Positions 55,757 through 64,000 of a stretch of DNA of 64,000 nucleotides are shown piece by piece (the stretch's first letter is position 1; each line of letters opens with the position of its first letter). Both the position numbers and the translations under genes were made by a program. Source of the stretch: Forficula auricularia (lineage: Eukaryota > Arthropoda > Insecta > Dermaptera > Forficulidae); assembly GCA_024734495.1 (NCBI GenBank), contig JALMQS010000133.1, positions 431,182-495,181 on the forward strand, in the 5' to 3' direction. Under the pieces are notes generated by a model. The model saw nothing but the letters and a program-made list of their open reading frames with translations. It made no database searches and was not told the DNA's origin.

Positions 55757-58700
55757 TTATAATTCATCTCTTGCAGGAACCCAAATTTTGGGACCAGACT
55801 GTTGATTAATTATATGTTTCACCTTTGTATAAATATCCTCCGGGGTGTCGCCTTGTACTACAGCCGTAAAATATTCCCCAAATTCTGATTGCATTTTTAA
55901 AGCTCGTTCATAAGTTTTCTTTGCTTGATCTTCTGTCATCCTTTTATTCATCTCCATGATTGATTCTACTGACTTTGGTTTAATAAATATTGCAATAGGA
56001 GAGAGTTGAGCAACTTGAAGTCTTTTAATTGCATTTCCGCTCACATCAAGAATGCAATGTTTACCTTGATCAGCAACTTCGCGTACAGCTTTTACAGAAG
56101 TTCCATATAAATTATCATTATATTGCCCTGCTTCAATAAATAAATGATTTTGAATATCTTTCTCCATTTGTTCACGAGAAGTGACAAAATAATAGTCCCT
56201 CCCATCAACTTCATAGTCACGTCGGGCTCTTGTGGTATGTGGCACACAACTAGAAAATTTATCTGGGAATTCAGAAATAAGGTCATCATTAATACGATCT
56301 TTAAGAGGCCCAAGAATAATGATTGGTCTTGCATATTTTATTTGTTGATAGGTGATAGCTTCATAAGTCAAAACGATTTCTTCGCCTTCTGAATGAGTAT
56401 CTTCATTTCTATAGGTTGATACATTATTAGATTCCTGTTCATAATTTCCATTTCCATCTTCAGATCTATCTTCTTTGGTTTTCATAAAAGGAAATTTTCT
56501 ACTAAATAAGAAATTCTTCTTTTTGCGTTCAATTGTTGAAAGTTTATCAGCCGAGATTGCTCCAGATATATTTTGGGCCTGAAATTTGACACTTCGATCT
56601 CTAGCCTTTTGTTTTCTTTCCCAACGCTTTTTACTAGGAATAAGCCCAATCATTCCTTCTTCGATTCCCGAAAGTAAAACTTTTCTCGCCTGCCACCATT
56701 CGTCATCACTTGCATTAATCACATGAAGAATATCGCCATAATGAAAAGGTAAACCGCGAGATGGGAGGCCATCATCTTTATTAGGGTCATAATCAAAAAG
56801 AGCTCTAACATATAGTGAACGTTTGTGAGAAGTTCGCATTAATGTGCCAGACATAAATTGTTTAATTTCATGGATTTTACCTTCAATTCTATTAAACTCC
56901 TCTGGGCGGTATTGGACAACAAGTCTAACGGAAGGACCTGCCTTCTTGAGAGCTAATGCAGCATCTTCATGTGTTGCGTTATGCATATTTATTTCATTGA
57001 CAGAGAGAATTTGATCCCCCCGACGTAAGTCCCCGCATAAATCTGCAGATCCACCAGCTAAAATAAATGAGACGAAAATACCTTCACCGTCCTCACCACC
57101 AACAATATTAAAACCAAGGCCCGTGTGACTTTTTTTTAAAACTACCGTGCGCTCTTCTGCTGAAATATTATTAGTAGATGAATGATGGTTGTTTAACGCT
57201 TTTAATGATTTACTTAAAGAAATTACTTCGGGTGGAATCAAGTTGGATTCTGGCAAAGGGTGAGGTTGTGGTGAAGGTGAACGAATATTTTCAACGGGAA
57301 AAATATATCCTTTCTCTTGTTTAGATATTAATAAAAGTACTGGATCTTGGGAAGTTTTTAAAGCAGCTACTGCCTCCTCATGAGTAACATTTTCAAGATT
57401 TTTCTCTCCATTTGAAGTATTAAGTACAGCAACGAGTTTATCCCCTACTTGCAATCGTCCATCAAGCTGAGCTGCCCCACCATCCATTATTTTAGTTACA
57501 AAGATTCCATTAACACCTGGGATGTGTTGATTTCCTATACCTCCTGCAATACTGAAGCCAAGACCTTTTGCTCCTTTATGAAGTTCAATTTGTTGTAGAT
57601 TTAAAGTATGAGGAGGGCGACGACGTCGAATTCGAAGTCGTACATGATTTCCTGCTCTTTTAAGAACATCCACAGCAGTAGCATGGGGAATATTTACCAT
57701 TGATGAATCATTTACTTGGAGAATGTTGTCATGAACTTTTAATGTACCATCAAGAGATGCCGCTCCGCCAGGTATTATTTTTGTTATATAGATGGATGTA
57801 TCTTTTCCAATATGAGGATTGTCAGTTCCTCCAGCGATAGAGAAACCAAGACCAGCACCGCCGCGTTCCAATTTTACTTCTTGATATTCCCACTCGTTTT
57901 CGCCGCATCCATTCATCGAATCTAAATAAAGATGAAACCTTTTTCATTAATCCAACTTGATGGGATTGTTTCTTCTGGTTAGTCTTTTTGTTTAGTAATT
58001 TGATAAGGTTTAAATTAATATTAAGAATCGTTTTTAATTATTGAATTATTAATAGATAATTATAAAATAGGATAGATTAATATTTTAATAATTTAATTCT
58101 TCAAGTTAAAATTTTTATCTTGGTTTTTATATAGCTTTTTTTCCGTTTAGGCCATATTTTGTATATACTTATTAAAAAATATGTTTTATCTCTTAATATA
58201 GAGTTGTCTTGGGAAGTTTTCAAATTCAAAATAACAAAAGGGAAAAGAGTATGAACTAAAAAAGTAGTTAATAATTTCTAAAGAGTTAAGTCTCGGTTCA
58301 AGTTGAAACATTTTTAATAAAAAGTAGAAGAACCTCTAAGGAATAAAATAAAGAGAGTGTCTAATGCTTAACAAATAAATAGAACTTCAACACATTAGAA
58401 GTGAATTCATTTGTGACCGAAATTCTATTAAATATCCATATAAAGTAAGTAACCTAAAAGTGGACATATCCCTTAAAGCGGCACCTTAAAACATTTGTTT
58501 AAAATAAGGGCGAATAGGCCCCAAATTCTTTATGTTATGTTAGCCACTCTTTGCAATACTGTTCAGAAGGCGATGGAATTGCAGACAGAATTTGGGGCCT
58601 ATTTGCCCTTATTTTAAACACAAATGTTTTGAGGTGTCCAATTTAGGGGTATGTCCACTTTTGGGTCACTTACTTTAGTATATAATTATGATTGAAGATC

Positions 58701-61700
58701 TTCCAAATTAGTCACAAAGAAATAAAAATACTTATATTATCAGATGACACAATCTTTAATTTATCTTTTTAATAAATGAAAATATTTAATTACTATCTAA
58801 AAAAGAAACACGAATCATTAGTGAGAAAATTTAGATTAATTTATGGCCCAAACCAAAAAAAACATTAAGATTAAATATAATATTTAAACAATCAATATAA
58901 AAGAGTTTAAAAATGAAATTCTTATCATATTTAGTATATATAGTTATTTTCGTTTTAAAAACTATATAAACTGTAAATAGAAGAATTGAAGGAAGATTGA
59001 TGGTTTAGGTTTTTAAGTGATAGACTACACATAATATAAACTGAAAATTAATTTAAAATATGTACATCCAGTTATAGCCCCTTATTTATGAACACTTTTT
59101 CAGGGTTGATTGATTCTCGCTGTATCTTTCTTTATCAATTGAAATGGCTCAAAAATAGGAGGCTGAAACATTGTGCCCATTATTTTAATCAATATGAGTA
59201 GTAGTCTAACCAAAAAATCCTTAAAATCAACAATATCATGACTAAATAGATCATAATATATAGAGAAATAGTTAAATAGATTAATTATACTAAATATAAA
59301 AACTATTGGGTTGAAACTTCAATGGGTGTGATGTGTAAGTTGAATAATTTTGATTAAAACCGGTATATTAGCTCTTATATATAAACATATTCTTATCCAC
59401 ACACATGAAGTTCAAAACTTAATTCTTCAGAGATTGAACAGACGTGTTTGTTTGCGGTTGAGAATAATCCATAAAAAAGAACCAATTTTGGTGTGTTTTG
59501 TCGAAAAGTGTTGAGCTTTCAGTTAAAATCTCATTTATAATTTGTATTTATCTTAAGGTAGTTCTTTCTCAAATGCAAAAATTCTTCGAAACTTGGAATA
59601 TAAGTCATTAAAAGCATAATAAACACACTGTTAAAATTTGAAACATTTCAAACATGAAATAATTGCAATTAAAAATGAAATTTTTTACATATGGTAGATT
59701 GGGAAAGGGTGGGAAAATGATCATTATTTTATTTTTTTTCATTGAAGGACTTTCACCATCTTGATGAAAAACTAATATTTGTTAGAATAATAAAACATAT
59801 TTGGGCGATTATTTTTAGTGGTGGGGATATAATATCAATCGCTTGGAAACGATTCATTCATAAAGAGGATTTAGTAGTGTTAAAAATACAGTCACGTTAA
59901 AAAAACATAACCTAAAATTTTAGCACCGTTCATATGTATAGAGTGGTTACGTGGCTAAAACATTTTGTGTGGATTGTCGCGAAAGAACTACCTTAAAGAA
60001 ATTTTAATAATTATGATTAGAGTCCGTATTCTTAGGTTAGGGCCTATTTATTATTTTCAAAGGCTAAATACCTAATATACAGTAATATAATACAACAATC
60101 ATCAAATAGGTTCTAAATAAAGACTATTGGTAATTTTTTCAATGTCCATCAATTCAGACATTTTATTAAGACTTGTGAGTTCCAGTTATATTTGGCTATC
60201 AAACATTTTTCCTTTAAAGGTAGAATTTTTCAATTTTTTTCAAGTGGCCCACATTTAGAGGATGGGAATAACAAAACTTGAGATATTAAAAAAATTTTGA
60301 GCTTTCAATTTCCAATCAATTCATGTGAAGTCGAAAAGAAATTCTCGCAATATACATACATTCTTTCCAACGGACAAAATAATTTTATTAGAAATATATT
60401 TTTTTGCGATAATATTTAAATAAAAAATTGAAGGAAAAGTTAACTTTTTTTAAAACTAGGTATACAGTCTGTAAATTTCGGAGATATATATATGCGATAA
60501 TGAAATTTTTATGTGATTTTATCTCTGCTTATTCCAGAGTATTTTCACATAATTCTTTGACTAAAAGATAGCTTATGTGTCCGAAAAGTGGTTAACATTA
60601 CTAGGGAATTGATTTAATAAAATATTTAAATTAAATAAAACACTATCCCATGGTGGAATTCGTTCCGATCCAATGGATCGGAAACGAAGTCTTTGAAATA
60701 GGACGAAATCAATCGTAAGAAAGGTTAAAGATAGAAAGCTGAAACTTGGCACAAAGGTGTAGTTTATCAACACAAACTTTTATTTTAGTTAATTAGCTGA
60801 AACCGTTAATGAACCCACCTTCTAGATTTCAGTATCTTTTCTAGAAGTTCTGTAGCTAGTGAGGCCAAAATTGAACCAGATTTTTGTAATAATAATATAT
60901 ATATTATTAATAAGTTGTTGTAGGGAAATAAGGACAATAGCTTATGCAAATATTTTTTATTTTATGCCAACGTTTCGTCAACTTTGTTGACTTCTTCAGG
61001 GCTCAAACAAATTAACTTCTTTGCATATTTGTCATTTTATAAATATTCATTCTTAGCAAACACATATAGGCACAGATTGAAAATATTTCCTATTTAAATC
61101 TAGATTTAAATCTAAATTTAAATATGAAATATTTTCATTTAGATTTAGATCTAGATTTAAATAGGAAATATTTTCAATCTGTGCCTATTTGTGTTTGCTA
61201 AGAATGAATATTTATAAAATGACAAATAAGCAAAGAAGTTAATTTGTTTGAGCCCTGAAGAAGTCAACAAAGTTGATTGGCATAAAATAAAAAATATTTG
61301 CATAAGCTATTGTGCTTATTTCCCTACAACAACTTATTAATTTAATCGATGGACATAAATAATCAAAATAAAATATATATATTATATTAGCAGTAAAGGA
61401 GACTATTTATGAGATTATAGATTCTGGAATTATTGGAATCAAGAATCAAAGAAAGCCAAAACTATGTTTGAAAATAATTTTTCTTGAGTTTTCTAAACAT
61501 GAACTAGAAAAAAATTAAAAATTTTGATTTATTAATTCAATATATAGGTTAGGATTTTTGAATTTTAATACACTAAAAATCCGGACTCTAAATATTATAT
61601 ATATGGAATGAAGAAAAAATAGATTGAAATTTTATTGAAATATTACCTTCTTTTCTATTTAAAAGTGTATTTTTATCGATGACAGTTAAAATTTGGTCAG

Positions 61701-61909
61701 AACATTTTGGACGATGTTTATCAAGATAATAAGAGCTAATAAAAGTCATATGACAAAATTCACACGGATAAATAGGCCCTAAAAATAATATAATATAGTA
61801 AAAGAATATAAAAACCTTTCATAGACTATATTTTATATAATATGTTTTTATACTAACCAATATGAATTGGGAACACTTTCATTTTATAAGGAATTTTCAA
61901 ATTTTCCAT
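55757..61909 (-). CDS. dlg1: discs large MAGUK scaffold (PDZ1-3, SH3, GK) with zinc-finger N-terminus
   Basis: Exons: 61909-61858, 61778-61647, 57921-55757 (stop TAA 55759-55757). They sum to 2349 bases, 782 residues, and the joints close in frame. Residues about 18-43 form CX2CX12HX3C ([16 protein letters not shown]), a zinc-finger-like N-terminus. PDZ1 about 73-161, PDZ2 about 170-260 and PDZ3 about 321-403 carry GLGF loops (GLGFSI, GLGFSI, GLGFNI). SH3 about 427-500 ([20 protein letters not shown]). GK-like about 592-782 with a non-catalytic P-loop (LGPLKDR), ending [10 protein letters not shown]. Family knowledge: DLG/PSD-95 scaffolds cluster receptors and polarity proteins at junctions and synapses; the GK domain binds phosphoproteins. 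There is no L27 domain in this model. Unusually, all five domains sit in one exon. Other promoters or isoforms may exist. Confidence 0.97.
58441..58678. mobile_element. palindromic MITE in dlg intron 2
   Basis: Ends TAAAGTAAGTAACC and GGTCACTTACTTTA. Arms of about 85 bp (GTGGACATATCCCT, AAAATAAGGGC, GGCCCCAAATTCT) are inverted on the right. Confidence 0.8.
59553..59996. mobile_element. TTAA-flanked TIR element (copy 2) in dlg intron 2
   Basis: TTAA GGTAGTTCTTTC and GAAAGAACTACC TTAA. The interior is about 80-90 percent like 62362-62905 by eye. No transposase. Confidence 0.85.
60905..61345 (-). mobile_element. long palindromic foldback with hammerhead-like motif, dlg intron 2
   Basis: Arms of about 210 bp (TAAGTTGTTGTAGGGAAATA outward, GATTTAAATCTAAATTTAAA centre). 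The left arm holds an intact minus-strand motif at 60966-61003. The right arm at 61247-61283 has the same sequence but lacks eight bases, CGAAACGT. Confidence 0.85.
60966..61003 (-). ncRNA. hammerhead-ribozyme-like motif
   Basis: Minus strand: GAGCCCTGAAGAAGTCAAC, loop AAA, GTTGACGAAACGTTGGC. CTGAAGA, an extra A, 6-bp stem II, GAAA, helix III ACGT, H17 as T, and GCC/GGC as helix I. Confidence 0.5.
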
Positions 61910-62361
61910 TACTTTCTTTATAATAAATAATTTAAAATATTAAAGTCATTTGACACATAAAATATATAATATTTACAAAATGTTTTATAATTTAGTTATC
62001 TATACATATATACAATTAATTAGGTGATGGAAAATTGAAAATTGAAGTGAGGAACATTAATTTATATATATACACTTTGAATCACAGATAGCAAATCTGG
62101 TTTATTCATAGAACAGAAGAAATGACTCAAATAAAAAAAAAAATAAAAAAAAAAACTAAGAAAGAAAAAGAAGAGATTTATTAATTAAGCAAATAAACTT
62201 AAATAAAATAGATTTTTAAAGAATTTTTTCTTCGTTGATCCATTTAATTTTTTGCAATGTAAATTTTTTTCATTCGTAGAAATTTTTTTACATGATTCGT
62301 AGAAATTTTTCTTTAGTTATAAGTTATAACAAATTTTTTTTTTTATTAATACCTATTTTAT

Positions 62362-62905
62362 TTAAGGTAGTTCTTTCACAAATGCAAAAATTCAAGAAGT
62401 TTTTGAAACTTGGAATATAAAAGTCATTAAAAGCATATATAATAATACACACTCTGTTAAAATTTGAAGATGATTTACCACACCAAACATGAAATAATTG
62501 CAATAAAAAATGACATTTTTAACATAGGATAGATAGGGAAAGGGTGGGGGATATGATAATTATTTTATTTTATTTTTCATTGAAGGACTTGCACCATCTT
62601 GATGAAAAACTATTATTTGTTAGAATAATATATTCGGAGTAACTTAAAAAAAAATTGAAATTATATTTACCTCGTGGTTTCGATAAAAAATAACAAAAAC
62701 AAACATATTTGGGCGATTATATTTATTGGAGTGGATATAATATCAATATGGCTTGGAAACGATCCATTCTTAAAGAGAATATAGTAGTGTAAAAAGTACA
62801 GTCACGTTAAAAAACATAACCTAAAATTTTAGTTCCGTTCATATTTATAGAGTGGTTACGAGGCTAAATATTTTTGTGTGGATTGTCGGGAAAGAACCTC
62901 ATTAA
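62362..62905. mobile_element. TTAA-flanked TIR element (copy 3), upstream of dlg
   Basis: Left TTAA GGTAGTTCTTTC. The right end is eroded (GGGAAAGAACCTCATTAA). It holds about 60 bases absent from copy 2, near 62630-62700. The ORF starting at 62874 overlaps its end and is not convincing. Confidence 0.75.
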
Positions 62906-63277
62906 TAAGAAATTTAAATGGCTTGGTCTGAGGAAGAGATGCCGTGTAGTGCTTTCGAAATATTTGAATAAACCACTTGAATCAATAAAAAAATATTGGA
63001 AAGAATCAATTGAATTTCATACATCCTCTAAAAAATTATTTATTTATTTTAAATTTTAAACAGAAGAAAAAGGATGGTCCCCAGCTATTATAGGGACGAA
63101 TTTCATTCCATTATTATAGAATACATTTTGTACAATTTATCGGCTACAAAAAAGCTTCTATATTATATAAAAGAAGAAAACATGATTTTTTTCTGATATA
63201 AATAATTATAGACGTAAGATTTCTTTGCAAGTTTTAGTTGTGTACTCACGGCCATCTTTCAGGAGTGTTTTAATAAG
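62906..63277. other. 5' flank of dlg, nothing recognised
   Basis: No exon, promoter element or repeat could be assigned with confidence. Confidence 0.35.
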
Positions 63278-63497
63278 ATTGGAGTAATTTTTGGAGACGG
63301 ATTGATAAAAGTGAATTAAGTGGATATTGATGAGGCAGTCCAAAAAAAGAAGATAATTTATACTATCTTTTTATTTTTATTCAAAAACCGACGTTTCGGA
63401 GGCTATTCCCTCCTTCTTCAGGGTTTTTTGGACTGCCTCATCAATATCCACTTAATTCACTTATCAGCCCGTCTCCAAAAATTACTCCAATCTTATT
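63278..63497 (-). mobile_element. foldback with hammerhead-like motif (relative of 13425-13775)
   Basis: Outer arms AAGATTGGAGTAATTTTTGG, GTGGATATTGATGAGGCAG and GTCC are inverted at 63427-63497. The minus-strand motif at 63384-63427 matches the 13.5-kb one: CTGAAGAAGGAGG, CCTCCGAAACGTCGG. The right arm jumps from the motif straight to GGACTGCC, so its own motif copy is missing. Confidence 0.8.
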
Positions 63498-64000
63498 AAA
63501 ATAAATAATTATTTTCTTCTTTTTAATTCTCTCTTGGTTTAGACTTAAGATTTCAGCAGACTCCAATAGCCTCAACCAACAGTAGTCTCGCGATATATTT
63601 ATCTTGTTTAAAAAAACGCGATCAAAAACAATTCTCGTTAATATGTGTTGATTATTCTTTAATATATTAATTAGAAAATTTTTTAACTTCATTATTTCAA
63701 GTCAGAAATATATAAATTCGGATATTTTCACTTAATATCTGACAAAAATCACCTGCATTCGATTCGCGATCGAATCAAATATAGGAAACTTATGATTTAT
63801 ATACAGGGCGTACGCCAAAAGGCCAAAAGATGTAATACTTTTAAGACATAAATAAATAAAACCTGCACATCTCTTATTTTAACCCCTTCATAAATTAATA
63901 CAACAACAGCTATAAAGAATTCCTAAAATAGATATATTAATATTTAATTATCCTGAAATTTTCCTGAAAATTAGTATTTCACGTATTTTTCTGGATGCAT
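63498..64000. other. AT-rich DNA, right edge, nothing recognised
   Basis: The ORF 63441-63692 (-) overlaps the foldback and shows no domain. No other signal. Confidence 0.4.

Noticed and set aside
62874..63059. 61-residue basic ORF upstream of dlg
   Set aside because: Its start lies in the right end of a TTAA element, and there is no splice or poly(A) context or recognised domain.
1..64000. CRISPR arrays, operons or bacterial defence systems
   Set aside because: The DNA is eukaryotic (spliced genes, LINEs, hAT); repeats are foldbacks and minisatellite units, without regular spacers.

Overview
The window is AT-rich, intron-containing nuclear DNA from an animal. It has spliced genes, a discs-large (Dlg) scaffold gene, long introns and dense class I and class II transposons. 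The mix of mariner, hAT, TTAA-type, pogo-like, Jockey-type LINE and Penelope-like/hammerhead elements points to an invertebrate, most likely an arthropod. The species cannot be named from sequence alone. A 100-N assembly gap lies at 14788-14887.

Five host genes can be supported. (1) The 3' part of a sorting nexin Snx4 gene (+), four exons, 544-3706, running off the left edge. (2) A small single-pass membrane protein (+), 24491-24832. (3) An Nt5dc1-like HAD-family gene (-), 28357-37621, with four coding exons whose introns are packed with transposons. (4) A three-exon gene (+), 43020-50086, encoding an acidic protein with two HTH-like segments that resembles only the DNA-binding half of a Tc1/IS630-type transposase. 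(5) dlg (-), 55757-61909, with PDZ1-3, SH3 and guanylate-kinase-like domains in one uninterrupted 2.2-kb exon. Two small upstream exons add a C2HC zinc-finger-like N-terminus. Splice phases close exactly in genes 1, 3, 4 and 5, which supports those models.

The rest is mostly mobile DNA. 6.5 kb: internally deleted mariner. 7.3 and 38.5 kb: a short TIR element. 14.7, 21.9 and 48.5 kb: copies of an element with internal ~100-bp tandem units. 25.2-26.3 kb: nested and adjacent hAT elements with perfect 8-bp target duplications. 32.9, 35.2, 42.0, 44.1 and 50.3-53.4 kb: broken LINE reverse transcriptases. 45.7, 59.6 and 62.4 kb: TTAA-flanked elements. 47.2 kb: pogo-like MITE. 40.0 kb: a GC-rich palindromic element.

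The most interesting layer is a set of long inverted-repeat (foldback) elements at about 2.7, 8.7, 13.5, 29.4, 31.9, 32.8, 41.5, 44.0, 61.0 and 63.4 kb. Their arms carry a hammerhead-ribozyme-like core (CTGANGA, a hairpin, GAAAC, a palindromic helix III, GTC). This fits the hammerhead motifs known from Penelope-like retroelements. Several arms have lost exactly the core or the stem II hairpin. The genes do not form a functional cluster; they are unrelated housekeeping and scaffold genes separated by transposon-rich DNA.
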